Assembly (NCBI GenBank): GCA_964504335.1
Contig: CAZDET010000014.1
Location: forward strand, 21,646 to 85,645
DNA length: 64,000 nt
Direction: 5' to 3'
Source of the DNA: CAZDET01 sp964504335
Lineage (GTDB): Bacteria; Bacteroidota; Bacteroidia; Chitinophagales; Saprospiraceae
Made by a program: the position numbers and the translations under genes. Of the stretch, positions 26,583-36,152 are shown in pieces (position 1 is the stretch's first letter; the number at the start of each line of letters is the position of its first letter). The notes under the pieces were generated by a model. The model did not search any database, was not told the origin of the DNA, and was given only the letters and a program-made list of their open reading frames with translations.

Positions 26583-28019
26583 CTACCGATCGGCCAAGAG
26601 GACACGTATCCACTGGCGCAAATCAATCAGTCCTAGCAAAAACGACAGGGCGAGGGTCGTCGATACACAGCAAACGAATTTAACGAACCAGGGAGTAGAG
26701 GTCAACCAGGGACCTCCGTAGAGCTCTGCTATACCAAAACTCAGCAGTGCGAAAACCAACAAGCGCAGCAACCATCGACCGTTGGTGCCCACCCCGAAGG
26801 TGCGATGCACGATCCACAGTTGGGCGGCAAGCAGGGCAAACTGGGTCACGCAGGTGGCAAGGGCAGCTCCATAAGCTCCGTACACCGGAATCAGCCACCA
26901 ATTGAGCCCGATATTCCCGAGCACCCCAAGGGCAAAGTAGCGATTCATGCGTCCGAGTACGCCGGCGGCCGTCAGGAGGGTGCCGTAAATATAGCCGCCG
27001 CTCATGGCTACAAACGAAAACATCAGCAGGGTAAGAATCGAGCCTGAATAGGCCGAACCGTCCGTGTAGAGCGTTTCCATGATCGGCGTCCCGAATGCCC
27101 AGACGGCTGCTGCCAGGCTAATCGCCCCGGCACCCAACGCGCCGGCTCCCAGGCGGGCAAGCTCGAAGGGCGATTCGCGCTGGGCCAGTTGCCGGCTAAA
27201 CATCGGCAAGAGCAAGCCGGCAATCAGAAATCCGGCAATATTGGCTGCATCCAGTAATCGAAAAGCGCTGGCGTACAAATCCGCTTCGATCCGGCCATTC
27301 TCCAGGAGGCGCTCGATCATAATACCGTCTACCCGAGTGTAGGCCGTCATCAAAAAAATGACCAACGCGAAAGGCGCACTGCGCCTCAGCAAGACCCAAA
27401 ATACGCGGGGTCGCAGCCGCCAGACTAAGCCTTGAAGGTAGGGCCGGAGCAATAGCCCGGCGATCACCAGGGTAAGTACCCAGGCAGTGGTTTGGGCCAG
27501 TACGAACCGTAGTAAATCAAAATGGGGTAAAAGCAGAAGAGCACCGCAAATTACGGTCAGCAGCAACTTGTCCAGCACAGAGAGCAGGCTGTCGGTGCGG
27601 TACTGACCGAGCCCGGCGAAATTGGAACGCAGGTACAAAAACAGGGCCTGCAGCACCAAATTGAAGCCGATAAGGAGCAGAAAAAACCGGGCGCGTGGTT
27701 CGAACCCCCAAAAATAACCGGCCACCAGGACGATAGCCAGATATCCGACAGATAAGAGCCCCTTGAGCGCAAGCAGGTAGGGGAAGTACTTTCCGATGAG
27801 ATGCCTGCCCTGTGCGAGGTTCCGGCTGTTGTAATTATGCAGGCCAAAATCAGCGACGATCTGGAAGAGATAGGCAAAATTGAAGAGCGTGAAATACAAC
27901 CCGTATTCGCCTGCAGGCAGCACATTCTGCACCGTACGGTCGATGCCGAATAAATAAAACCCCTTGACTGCCAGATTGAGTACGACCAGCAGCGCCGCAT
28001 TCGAGATGAAATCGCGCAT
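26583..28019 (-). CDS. Wzx-type oligosaccharide flippase
   Basis: Start is ATG 28019 (MRDFISNAALLVVLNLAVKGFYLFG), since the frame upstream to 28196 overlaps the GT2 gene. The 478-residue product has about fourteen membrane helices typical of the MOP/polysaccharide synthesis superfamily (YGLYFTLFNFAYLFQIVADFGLHNYNSRNLAQ at the N-terminus is characteristic). It translocates lipid-linked repeat units across the inner membrane. It sits between the GT2 gene and the Wzz-like gene in the same orientation. Confidence 0.88.
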   Translation of the reverse strand: MRDFISNAALLVVLNLAVKGFYLFGIDRTVQNVLPAGEYGLYFTLFNFAYLFQIVADFGLHNYNSRNLAQGRHLIGKYFPYLLALKGLLSVGYLAIVLVAGYFWGFEPRARFFLLLIGFNLVLQALFLYLRSNFAGLGQYRTDSLLSVLDKLLLTVICGALLLLPHFDLLRFVLAQTTAWVLTLVIAGLLLRPYLQGLVWRLRPRVFWVLLRRSAPFALVIFLMTAYTRVDGIMIERLLENGRIEADLYASAFRLLDAANIAGFLIAGLLLPMFSRQLAQRESPFELARLGAGALGAGAISLAAAVWAFGTPIMETLYTDGSAYSGSILTLLMFSFVAMSGGYIYGTLLTAAGVLGRMNRYFALGVLGNIGLNWWLIPVYGAYGAALATCVTQFALLAAQLWIVHRTFGVGTNGRWLLRLLVFALLSFGIAELYGGPWLTSTPWFVKFVCCVSTTLALSFLLGLIDLRQWIRVLLADR

Positions 28020-28057
28020 AAGCTTGTGCGGTGCGAAGATAAGTAGCTTTGGCCATC

Positions 28058-29197
28058 CTACTGCACCCGGCGGCCCCTCCAGCGAACGGGCGGACGAAAA
28101 AGGGTGGTGGTCCCAACCAGGATCAGATACAGCGGATGCACCAGCTGACTGGCCCAAAAGGACTGCATCCATCTCCGGTGCCCATAGTGAGCACAACCGG
28201 CGTACAGCAAGCGAAAATCAACCATCGATTTAAGCAACCAGGCCGCTAAGCCCACAAAGATCCCCTGAGGGAAGAAGAAGAAAGGACTCAAAAGGATCGT
28301 CCAGCAGAAACAGAAAATCCCCCCCTGTAGCACTGGAAGCTCCCATTGCGTGTAGCTATCGCTTTTGCCGGCCCAACGTAGGCGTTGGAGCAAAAATGCC
28401 CGCCAGGATAACTCCGGAAAAGTGGTGACGGTGGCCGATCGGCCGGGGATAAATACAACTGGCGTACCGCTACGGCGGGCCGATTCCAGAAAGAAAACAT
28501 CATCTCCTGAGGAGCGATGGAGGTGGGCTTCGTACCCGCCAAGTCGATCGTACAACGATCTGGGGAACGCCATATTCGCGCCGTTGGCCAAAATTGGTCG
28601 CCCCCAATTGGCCATGCCTCCGGTAAGGACCATGTAGCCGATCAGATCCAGCGCCTGAAACCGATCCAGAAAACGAGACGATGGCTCGGGAAGTACCGAG
28701 GCGGTCAGCAATGCTTCGGGATGGTGGAGGTGGTAGGCGACTAACGTAGATAACCATTCCCGAGGATGCCGGCAGTCGCCATCCGTCGTAACGATTAGGG
28801 AGCCGCGAGCCTGCTGGACTCCGTGGGCCAAGGCTGCTTTCTTACCAGCCAGAGCACTCGAATGCTTCGATAGAGAAACCTGCAACAGGCGGTCGGACGC
28901 ATACGACTCGATAATGCGGGCAGTATTATCCGTACTGTGGTCGTCGACGACAATGATTTCGTAGCGGCCGGTGGGATAGGATTGATCGAGGAGCCCCGCC
29001 AAGCAATCAGCCAGGTAGGCAGCCTCGTTGCGCACCGGGACCAAGACGGAAACAAAGGGGTAGCGGGAAGGGCTGTCCGGCTTCGGCTGGCGGAGCAGGA
29101 GGCCCCATCGATTGGTTAGTTGGGTGAAAAAAGTGAAATAGGCCAGGGTAAAGAGACCGCACCCGCCCCAGAGAATTGCCGCCGCTGCGGCGATCAT
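28058..29197 (-). CDS. Membrane-associated family 2 glycosyltransferase
   Basis: The 379-residue protein has an N-terminal membrane helix, a GT-A domain (FVSVLVPVRNEAAYLADCLAGLLDQ, IIVVDDHSTDNTARII, VTTDGDCRH as the DxD region) with SRRSGTPVVFIPG and FLLQRLRWAGKS (the Q/RxxRW motif), and C-terminal membrane helices. The Q/RxxRW motif suggests a processive enzyme or one working with lipid-linked acceptor at the membrane. It overlaps the upstream membrane protein by four bases (ATGA). The sugar is unknown. Confidence 0.87.
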   Translation of the reverse strand: MIAAAAAILWGGCGLFTLAYFTFFTQLTNRWGLLLRQPKPDSPSRYPFVSVLVPVRNEAAYLADCLAGLLDQSYPTGRYEIIVVDDHSTDNTARIIESYASDRLLQVSLSKHSSALAGKKAALAHGVQQARGSLIVTTDGDCRHPREWLSTLVAYHLHHPEALLTASVLPEPSSRFLDRFQALDLIGYMVLTGGMANWGRPILANGANMAFPRSLYDRLGGYEAHLHRSSGDDVFFLESARRSGTPVVFIPGRSATVTTFPELSWRAFLLQRLRWAGKSDSYTQWELPVLQGGIFCFCWTILLSPFFFFPQGIFVGLAAWLLKSMVDFRLLYAGCAHYGHRRWMQSFWASQLVHPLYLILVGTTTLFRPPVRWRGRRVQ

Positions 29198-29676
29198 TCG
29201 AAGAATTGATCGTAATCGTCCTTGCGACGCTCGGAGGCGCGTTTCGCCTTGGTTTCCTGCTCTAGCTGATCCAGATCAAGCGGTTCGGATTCAATTTCTT
29301 CGTAGTCGATTAATTGGCCTTCCCGTCGGTTGCGGCTTTCTTCCTCCATAGATTTGAGCTGCCGGCGCAGCAGGACCTTTCCCAGCAGAAACACTGAAAC
29401 AAGGGGCAAGCCCAATAGCGACAACAAAATGAGTACGACCCCGCCCAGTGTATTGCGTTTGGTGACGGCACCGAGCCACTGGATGTAGTTCCATACCACT
29501 TTATAATCCATGATCAGAACGGCGATGATAAGCAAGGGGGTCAGCAACCAAAGAATGCGCATAATGAACTGAGCCACATAAATGAGGCCGATCAGCACCA
29601 AGACAGCTATGACCAGGCTGAAGATGGCAGCCAGGGGGTTGTTACTGGAGAAATCAAAACGGCGTTGGGGAGCCAT
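29194..29676 (-). CDS. Small membrane protein of unknown function, first gene of the polysaccharide operon
   Basis: The 160-residue protein has two or three N-terminal membrane helices (AIFSLVIAVLVLIGLIYVAQ, LLTPLLIIAVLIMDY), another near residues 78-100 (GVVLILLSLLGLPLVSVFLLG) and a charged, helical C-terminal tail rich in Glu/Arg. I do not recognise a domain. Its position at the head of the operon, translationally coupled to the GT2 gene, suggests a role in organising the glycan machinery or simply co-transcription. Confidence 0.7.
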   Translation of the reverse strand: MAPQRRFDFSSNNPLAAIFSLVIAVLVLIGLIYVAQFIMRILWLLTPLLIIAVLIMDYKVVWNYIQWLGAVTKRNTLGGVVLILLSLLGLPLVSVFLLGKVLLRRQLKSMEEESRNRREGQLIDYEEIESEPLDLDQLEQETKAKRASERRKDDYDQFFE

Positions 29677-29844
29677 AATTACCTACAAATTTTTTACAAC
29701 TACATAACAGCCTGCGGCAAATAGGAGTTGGGCTCCTTCGATTAGTGTAGCACATTTCGGCATTAATCAGGCAAAGATTTCTACCGAAACGGACAAATTC
29801 GGCAATCAATGCTGGATAGTATGCTTCTCACAATTTGAACTTCT

Positions 29845-29852
29845 TACTTTTG
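29845..29852 (+). promoter_or_regulatory. Candidate -7 box for the TlpA-like gene
   Basis: TACTTTTG fits TAnnTTTG and lies 20 bases upstream of ATG 29873. No TTG is found at the expected -33 distance. Confidence 0.5.
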
Positions 29853-29872
29853 CACTTGCAAAAAAAGAAGAT

Positions 29873-31225
29873 ATGATTGCCCGACTCGCTGTGCTGACTT
29901 TGATGCTTACCGGAAGCATATCCGCTTATGCTCAAACGGACCTGGTTGTGAACCTGGTCGATTGCGACGATCAAACCGTTGGTATTTACAAATTTAACGG
30001 TTTGGCGATGCAGCCCCTCGCGGATATACCAGAATTAGAAGCCGGTATGTTCCGTACTCAAATAGAAGCAGCGGCGCCGCAGATGTACTACCTGGGGACC
30101 TCTCCCCAACAAACCATTCCAGTGATTGTCGGTGGTGATCCGGTGGTGAAAGTTAATGGAAGTTGTGCCGCTTTGCAACAGGCGCTGGTTTATGAATCGT
30201 CGTTAAATACGGCTTACCAGCAGATGAAGCAACAACTGGATAACTGGTTGCGCCAGAGCAACACTGCCAATACCCTGCTTCGCCGGGCCGATTCTAGCCA
30301 ACGTGGTGATTTGCTTCAACAACTGGCCGACATAGATGCGCAGCGGCTGGGCTTGCTCGACTCGCTGCGGGCGGCAGAGCCGTTTTTGGCCCGTATTGCT
30401 GCATTGAACACCTACCTGAGCTTCGAGCACCACGGCCGCAAGGCGTTCCCGTTGGGGGAGTTCGACTATTTCCAGCGCGTCTTTTTCAAATACGTAGATC
30501 ATCAGGACCCCGGCTACGAGGAGCTTCCGTGGGTGTATCAGAGCTTTCGCACCTACACGTCTACCTTGTTGGGGGTACGGCCCTCGCAATCTCGTTTGTT
30601 CAAAATACTCGAACGCGAAATCAAGCAATGGCCGGCTGGCAGTTCGGCTCAATTCTTTGCTGGTCAGGGAGCACTTGCCGCATTAAAGCAGCAAAGGCAT
30701 TCGGCCTACCTTCCCCTGGCAGAGATGATGCTGGGGCTTTTCCAGGAGGACTATCCGCAACTGATGGCCGGGCTGGTGCAGGAAATTGAAAATATCCGCC
30801 AGTTTATGAAGGGCGGTCAGGCTCCCGACTTTGCGGGGCAAACGCCGACTGGCGACACCATCCGGCTCAGTGATCTGCGGGGAAAGATCGTACTCGTCGA
30901 TTTTTGGGCGAGTTGGTGCGGTCCTTGCCGCCGGGAGAACCCTCGGGTAGCGCAGTTGTACAAGGCATACAAGGACAAGGGCTTCGAAATTTTGGGAGTG
31001 AGCATCGATCGGGATGCCAATAAGTGGCAGCAAGCTATTGAGGCTGATGGGCTCGAGTGGCCACAAATCATCGACGATCGGAGCAGCAATGCGATCGCTA
31101 AGTTGTATAGCGTGACTTCCATCCCGCACACCATGCTGCTGGATGCCGAAGGCAAGATCATCGAACGGGGTTTGCGGGGGCGTTCGTTGGAGGAAAAGCT
31201 CGCAGAATTATTTCCGGACAACTAG
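29873..31225 (+). CDS. TlpA-like thiol-disulfide oxidoreductase, exported
   Basis: The 450-residue protein has a signal peptide (MIARLAVLTLMLTGSISAYAQ), an N-terminal beta-rich region, a helical middle, and from about residue 310 a thioredoxin-fold domain: GGQAPDFAGQTPTGDTIRLSDLRGKIVLVDFWASWCGPCRRENP with the redox WCGPC, then GVSIDRDANKW and the cis-Pro SIPHTMLLD. It is of the AhpC/TSA-TlpA type common in the Bacteroidota periplasm, reducing or shuffling disulfides, for example in cytochrome maturation. The precise client is not readable. Its end overlaps the M16 peptidase end by 18 bases. Confidence 0.9.
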   Translation: MIARLAVLTLMLTGSISAYAQTDLVVNLVDCDDQTVGIYKFNGLAMQPLADIPELEAGMFRTQIEAAAPQMYYLGTSPQQTIPVIVGGDPVVKVNGSCAALQQALVYESSLNTAYQQMKQQLDNWLRQSNTANTLLRRADSSQRGDLLQQLADIDAQRLGLLDSLRAAEPFLARIAALNTYLSFEHHGRKAFPLGEFDYFQRVFFKYVDHQDPGYEELPWVYQSFRTYTSTLLGVRPSQSRLFKILEREIKQWPAGSSAQFFAGQGALAALKQQRHSAYLPLAEMMLGLFQEDYPQLMAGLVQEIENIRQFMKGGQAPDFAGQTPTGDTIRLSDLRGKIVLVDFWASWCGPCRRENPRVAQLYKAYKDKGFEILGVSIDRDANKWQQAIEADGLEWPQIIDDRSSNAIAKLYSVTSIPHTMLLDAEGKIIERGLRGRSLEEKLAELFPDN

Positions 31226-32476
31226 TTCGGCGGGCACTTCCTGCCTGGGGAGGTAGACCAACTCGGAGCAATTGCTCTCGCGGAAAATACGCCTGGCCTG
31301 TTCCTGGAGGCCTTCAACGGTTACTGCCCGATAGAGCTCTACTTCCTGATTGATTAGCTCCGGATTGCCCATCAATTCGAAGAAGGCCAGGTTGATAGCT
31401 TTAGTCAGGACGTTCATTTCGCTGAACAGCAGGGTCGATTCGACCTTGTTTTTTACCTTTTGTAACTCCGAATCGGCAACGGGCAGGTCTTGCAGCAATT
31501 GCAACTCCTGCCAGATGGCGGCCCGCGCCTGCTCGATGGAGACGCCCTTACCCGGTTTTCCTTCAATAATGATTAAACCCGGGTCCAGGTAGCCGGAGAC
31601 GTAGCAATCGATTTGGTCGAACAGTTCCCGTTCTTTGAGCAGTCGCTGGTAGAGGCGCGCTGATCGGCCATTGGCCAGCACATCGGATATCAGATCGACG
31701 GTGTAAAAGGTGGTATCCGCTCGCCCGGGCATGTGAAAGGCGAGATAGAGTGCCTTATTCGGGACGTTGGTTTCGAGAGTACGTTGCTGGGGGAATTGTT
31801 GCGGAGGCTCGATCACCCGGTTGTTGGGGAGGTGCGAGCCGGCGGGAATATCCTCAAACCACTTCCGGGCGAGTTCGAGACCCCGTTGGGGCGAGAGGTT
31901 GCCGGCCAGCACCAGGATGGCATTGTTGGGCCGGTAAAAGCGCTCGTAAAATGCGCGAACGTCCTCCAGGTTGGCCTCTTCGATGTGTTGGGGGATCTTC
32001 CCGATTGTGGGCCACCGGTAGGGATGTTGTTTATAGGCCAGGTCGGACAAGTGGTGCCAGGTATCGCCGTAGGGTTGGTTGAGACAGGTCTCCTTAAATT
32101 CCTCCACAACAACCCGGCGCTGCACGTCGAGCACTTCTTCGCTAATCAGCAGGTGTTGCATGCGATCGCTTTCCAGCCAAAGTGCTACTTCCACATTTTC
32201 GGCGGGGAGGAGTTCGTAGAAATTGGTCAAGTCATTGTTCGTGAATGCATTGTTTTCCCCTCCGGCCCGTTGGATGGGGGCGTCGAAGTCGGGCGCGTGT
32301 TTGGAGCCGCCAAACATCAGGTGTTCGAATAGATGGGCAAACCCGGTACTGTCGGGCGACTCGTCGCGGGAGCCCACATTGTAGAGTAGGTTGACGGCGA
32401 CCATCGGGGTGCTGTTGTCTTCGTGCACGATTACTCGGAGTCCGTTATCTAGGGTATATCGCTGAAATCCGATCAA
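31208..32476 (-). CDS. M16-family zinc metallopeptidase
   Basis: Using the TTG at 32476, the 422-residue product begins (M)IGFQRYTLDNGLRVIVHEDNST, the usual start of this family; the nearest in-frame ATG upstream (32569) would overlap the divergent lipoprotein gene. The inverted zinc motif HLFEH lies at residues 48-52, and the third ligand Glu is in ALWLESDRM. Both M16 half domains are present, so it forms a two-domain chamber cutting peptides. No signal peptide is seen with this start, which points to a cytoplasmic or unusual location. Confidence 0.87.
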   Translation of the reverse strand: MIGFQRYTLDNGLRVIVHEDNSTPMVAVNLLYNVGSRDESPDSTGFAHLFEHLMFGGSKHAPDFDAPIQRAGGENNAFTNNDLTNFYELLPAENVEVALWLESDRMQHLLISEEVLDVQRRVVVEEFKETCLNQPYGDTWHHLSDLAYKQHPYRWPTIGKIPQHIEEANLEDVRAFYERFYRPNNAILVLAGNLSPQRGLELARKWFEDIPAGSHLPNNRVIEPPQQFPQQRTLETNVPNKALYLAFHMPGRADTTFYTVDLISDVLANGRSARLYQRLLKERELFDQIDCYVSGYLDPGLIIIEGKPGKGVSIEQARAAIWQELQLLQDLPVADSELQKVKNKVESTLLFSEMNVLTKAINLAFFELMGNPELINQEVELYRAVTVEGLQEQARRIFRESNCSELVYLPRQEVPAELVVRK

Positions 32477-32557
32477 TGTGAGCGTGTTTATTATCAGGTT
32501 AGAAATCGCCGCTTTTTGTAGCCACCAATGTAAAACAGAATTGCATCTAATCGGTTG

Positions 32558-33043
32558 ATGAGCGGTCATGTCAAAACAGCTTCGCCCCCACCCGGATGGC
32601 TTTGGTTCGTCCTTTCCGTTGTAGCTAGCTGTGGAGGCCCCGGGATGGAGGTGCGCGGGGAGTTGCAATGGATTGAGTTGCATACGAACGACGGCTGGAC
32701 GCTCAGCGTAGACGCTCGGGGAGGCGGCAGTATGTGGTATGGTCCACAGGCTAGAAGCCGGGCTGATTTTCCGGCAAATACCTTCGATTTTCAGCAAATG
32801 CGCACCAAGCTGACGGCTTGCAAAGAAGGCTATCAGGCCGGAGCTGCGGCCGTTGTTCGCATCTACAGCACGGATCACGCGCTGATTCTACACCGCTGCA
32901 CCCACGATAGCCTGTTGGCCCGTCGGTGGCTGCATCTTGCCTACGAAGCGCTATCCGGACGGGCGGAGCCCACGGTGGCGCACCAACAATTACATCGAGC
33001 CTGGCGCAATTATCCGCCTTTGTGGTTAGGGGTAGAGGAGTGA
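32558..33043 (+). CDS. Small putative lipoprotein of unknown function
   Basis: ATG 32558 gives 161 residues beginning MSGHVKTASPPPGWLWFVLSVVASCGGPG, which has a short hydrophobic stretch and a lipobox-like VVASC; the positively charged part is weak. The rest (QWIELHTNDGWTLSVDARGGGSMWYG) is beta-rich followed by helices. I do not recognise a family. It is divergent from the M16 gene (81 bases) and 56 bases ahead of the mutase gene. Confidence 0.6.
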   Translation: MSGHVKTASPPPGWLWFVLSVVASCGGPGMEVRGELQWIELHTNDGWTLSVDARGGGSMWYGPQARSRADFPANTFDFQQMRTKLTACKEGYQAGAAAVVRIYSTDHALILHRCTHDSLLARRWLHLAYEALSGRAEPTVAHQQLHRAWRNYPPLWLGVEE

Positions 33044-33099
33044 AACTTTAGTATTTTAGCAATCCAAGCAAATCTAAAGAAGCAACAACGGCCCACCGT

Positions 33100-35247
33100 A
33101 TGCAATACCCCAATTTCACCAACCGGGCGCTCCGTCGGGATTTACCCAATCTGCTGCCAGGTACGGCTCCCGCTGTGCACGAAACCCCGGAAGGCATTTC
33201 CCTTCCGTCCCTCTTCGATCATCAGGCGATTGCCGATTTTGATCATCTCAACTACGCGGCGGGGATTCCCCCGTTTTTGCGTGGTCCTTATTCCTCCATG
33301 TACACGGTGCGGCCGTGGACGATCCGCCAGTACGCCGGGTTTTCAACCGCGGAAGAAAGTAACGCCTTTTACCGGCGCAACCTCGCCCAGGGACAGAAGG
33401 GCCTGTCGGTGGCCTTCGATCTGGCTACCCACCGCGGATACGATAGCGACCACGAACGCGTACGCGGAGATGTCGGCAAAGCCGGAGTCGCCGTGGATTC
33501 GGTGGAAGACATGAAGATTTTGTTCGATCAGATTCCACTGGACCGCATGTCGGTATCGATGACGATGAACGGGGCCGTCATCCCCGTCATGGCCTTTTAC
33601 ATCGTAGCAGCCGAGGAACAAGGTGTGGGGCAAGAGCAACTTAGCGGAACCATCCAGAATGACATTCTAAAGGAATTCATGGTTCGCAATACCTACATTT
33701 ATCCTCCGCAACCAAGTATGCGGCTCATCACGGATATTTTCGCCTACACGGCTCAGCACATGCCCCGCTTCAATTCCATTAGTGTGAGTGGTTACCACAT
33801 GCACGAGGCCGGCGCGCCGGCCGATCTGGAGCTGGCTTACACCCTGGCGGATGGCCTCGAATACTTGCGGGCCGGGTTGCGCGGCGGGTTGAAAATTGAT
33901 GATTTTGCCCCCCGCATTTCCTTTTTCTGGGCCATCGGCATGCAGCACTTCATGGAGATTGCCAAACTGCGCGCCGGCCGTTATTTGTGGGCGGAGATCG
34001 TCCGCCAATTCGATCCGACGAATCCAAAAAGTATGGCGCTGCGCACCCACTGCCAGACATCGGGGTATAGCCTGACCGAGCAAGATCCTTTTAACAATAT
34101 TGCCCGGACCTGCATCGAAGCGGCAGCAGCCGTATTCGGCGGCACGCAATCGCTCCATACCAATTCGCTGGATGAGGCGATTGCCCTACCCACTGATTTC
34201 AGTGCCAAAATTGCGCGAGATACCCAATTGTTTTTGCAGCGCGAAGCCGACATGACGCAGGCGGTTGACCCCTGGGGAGGCTCTTATTACGTCGAGTATT
34301 TGACGGGAAAACTGATCGAGCGCGCCCGGGTACACATGGACGAAGTAGAGCAATTGGGAGGAATGGCCAAGGCAATCGAAAAAGGCCTACCAAAATTGCG
34401 GATCGAAGAGGCGGCAGCGCGCAAGCAAGCCCGAATCGACGCCGGGCGCGAGCAGATTGTCGGCGTCAATGTGTTCGAAACCGCCGATGCTCCGGATATC
34501 GATATCCTGGAAGTCGATAACTCCGCCGTCCGGGAGGCACAAATCCGGCGCCTGGCTGCGGTCAAGTCGAGTCGTGACCAGGCGGCGGTAGAGGCTATAC
34601 TTGCGGCGATACAACAGAGCGCGAAAACGGGAAGCGGCAACCTGTTGGCGCTCGCCGTGGAAGCGGCGCGCCGACGGGCCACACTTGGCGAGATTAGCCT
34701 CGCTATGGAGAACGTATTCGGAAGGTTTCAGGGAGCCAATCAATTGGTGAGTGGCGTCTACGCCGGGGAGCTGAAACAGGACGCTGTCTTTTTGCGGGTA
34801 CGGGAGATGACAGACCGGTTTGCGGAAATGGAGGGCCGTCGCCCCCGAATCATGATTGCCAAACTCGGACAGGATGGGCACGATCGGGGGGCCAAAGTAA
34901 TTGCTACCAGCTTTGCCGACCTGGGGTTCGACGTCGACGTAGGGCCGTTGTTCCAGACGCCCGCCGAAGCAGCGCGGCAGGCTACCGAAAACGATGTACA
35001 TATACTGGGAGTATCGAGCCTGGCCGCCGGGCACAAGACGCTGGTGCCGGAAACCCTGGAAGAATTGGCCAAATTGGGGCGAGAAGATATTCTGGTGGTC
35101 GTAGGAGGGGTCATTCCCCACCAGGACTACGAATTTTTGTACGAGCGGGGCGTGGCGGGTATCTTTGGCCCAGGAACCAAAATTGCGAAAGCCGCGGAAG
35201 GAATTCTGTCGCTGCTCATGGATGATCAGCCAGCGACTTCCTCCTAA
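33100..35247 (+). CDS. scpA: Methylmalonyl-CoA mutase, large (catalytic) subunit
   Basis: The 715-residue protein has the catalytic TIM barrel (YSSMYTVRPWTIRQYAGFSTAEESNAFY, SVSMTMNGAVIPVMAFYI, RTHCQTSGYSLTEQDPFNNIARTCIEA) and a C-terminal B12-binding domain with DGHDRG (within IAKLGQDGHDRGAKVIA) whose His replaces the cofactor base, then GVSSLAAGHKTLVP. It interconverts methylmalonyl-CoA and succinyl-CoA in propionate metabolism and needs adenosylcobalamin. The small subunit that usually precedes it in Bacteroidota is not adjacent here. Confidence 0.95.
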   Translation: MQYPNFTNRALRRDLPNLLPGTAPAVHETPEGISLPSLFDHQAIADFDHLNYAAGIPPFLRGPYSSMYTVRPWTIRQYAGFSTAEESNAFYRRNLAQGQKGLSVAFDLATHRGYDSDHERVRGDVGKAGVAVDSVEDMKILFDQIPLDRMSVSMTMNGAVIPVMAFYIVAAEEQGVGQEQLSGTIQNDILKEFMVRNTYIYPPQPSMRLITDIFAYTAQHMPRFNSISVSGYHMHEAGAPADLELAYTLADGLEYLRAGLRGGLKIDDFAPRISFFWAIGMQHFMEIAKLRAGRYLWAEIVRQFDPTNPKSMALRTHCQTSGYSLTEQDPFNNIARTCIEAAAAVFGGTQSLHTNSLDEAIALPTDFSAKIARDTQLFLQREADMTQAVDPWGGSYYVEYLTGKLIERARVHMDEVEQLGGMAKAIEKGLPKLRIEEAAARKQARIDAGREQIVGVNVFETADAPDIDILEVDNSAVREAQIRRLAAVKSSRDQAAVEAILAAIQQSAKTGSGNLLALAVEAARRRATLGEISLAMENVFGRFQGANQLVSGVYAGELKQDAVFLRVREMTDRFAEMEGRRPRIMIAKLGQDGHDRGAKVIATSFADLGFDVDVGPLFQTPAEAARQATENDVHILGVSSLAAGHKTLVPETLEELAKLGREDILVVVGGVIPHQDYEFLYERGVAGIFGPGTKIAKAAEGILSLLMDDQPATSS

Positions 35248-35308
35248 CGGCTTCCAGCTTTCAGGATGGGTGTTTGTATATCAGTCAATCCAGGGAATAC
35301 GCTTTCAA

Positions 35309-36094
35309 CTATGCTGCCGGTCGTTTGATTCGGCGGACAATTTCCGGGTCTACCTGAGGGGCGAACAGGTTGCCTTCGCGCCGGTCATCGACCAGCTCTA
35401 CCTGCATTTGGGCGGCCAGCTCTTTGGCAATTTTACCCATCGCCTGAGCGTAGCTGATGTGCTTGCCCTGCCCGGCAAAGTGATCTAAAATGGCGATGCG
35501 GATCAGCTCGTTAGGATCCCATAGGCCGATTAAGTCGCGCAGACTGGCTCGCTCGGAGGGGTGCTTCTTGAGGTTGGTCAACTTCTTGCGTAGGTCTTCC
35601 TTCTTGTATCCAAGCAACTGAGTACGATACTGATTCCAGTAATCGCCATCACTGTGGCGTTGGTAGAACACCTGCTTGTGAAACTCCTCTGCTGCCAGCC
35701 GGCAGGAACGAAAGCTCATCGCTTTAATCAACTCGACCAACGACAGCACGTCCTGATAGGAAATGGCCTCCGGCCGGTCGGCATCCTCTTCCTCCAAGGA
35801 GAGATAGCGCGCCACCCGCAGCTTTACCTTGGACCGGCTCGCCAGTGCAATGAGCTTGGCCAACTCAGTAGACAGGTAGTAATCGGCCAGTAAACTGTCC
35901 GCCTGCTTGGGGCATTTGGCATAGTCCTTCATGCCCTGCGGCCGCCGAATGGTATCGTGAAACTCATAAACGTCCTGCAACCAACGACGCACATTCGTCG
36001 GGTAGTGGTGATCCGTCAGTTGAAGTGCCCGATGCAATTCTGTACTGCGAACCACTTTTGTACCTTTTTTGCTTACGTATACGGGTAGTTCCAT
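35309..36094 (-). CDS. Regulator-like protein, phage-antirepressor-like N-terminus
   Basis: ATG 36094 is chosen because AGGAG lies six bases upstream; a TTG at 36100 is also in frame. The 261-residue product begins MELPVYVSKKGTKVVRSTELHRALQL and continues with WLQDVYEF, which resembles the N-terminal DNA-binding region of phage Rha/AntA-type antirepressors. The rest is helical and charged, with a central ALASRSKVKLRVARYLSLEEEDA. I cannot name the family with confidence. A promoter with a 33-base perfect palindrome lies immediately upstream, so self-regulation is likely. No phage genes surround it. Confidence 0.65.
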   Translation of the reverse strand: MELPVYVSKKGTKVVRSTELHRALQLTDHHYPTNVRRWLQDVYEFHDTIRRPQGMKDYAKCPKQADSLLADYYLSTELAKLIALASRSKVKLRVARYLSLEEEDADRPEAISYQDVLSLVELIKAMSFRSCRLAAEEFHKQVFYQRHSDGDYWNQYRTQLLGYKKEDLRKKLTNLKKHPSERASLRDLIGLWDPNELIRIAILDHFAGQGKHISYAQAMGKIAKELAAQMQVELVDDRREGNLFAPQVDPEIVRRIKRPAA

Positions 36095-36121
36095 AATCAA
36101 CTCCTTTTCAGATCATTGATA

Positions 36122-36152
36122 CAAACATAGTTTATTTGTTTTAAAACATCAA
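36122..36152 (-). promoter_or_regulatory. Promoter TTG-N20-TATGTTTG with -33 inside a palindrome
   Basis: On the minus strand, TTG (36152-36150) is followed after 20 bases by TATGTTTG (36129-36122), an exact TAnnTTTG match. The TTG is the centre of the palindrome at 36134-36166. Confidence 0.65.

Noticed and set aside
35309..36094. Prophage remnant
   Set aside because: Only one antirepressor-like gene is seen, flanked by housekeeping genes with no other phage features.
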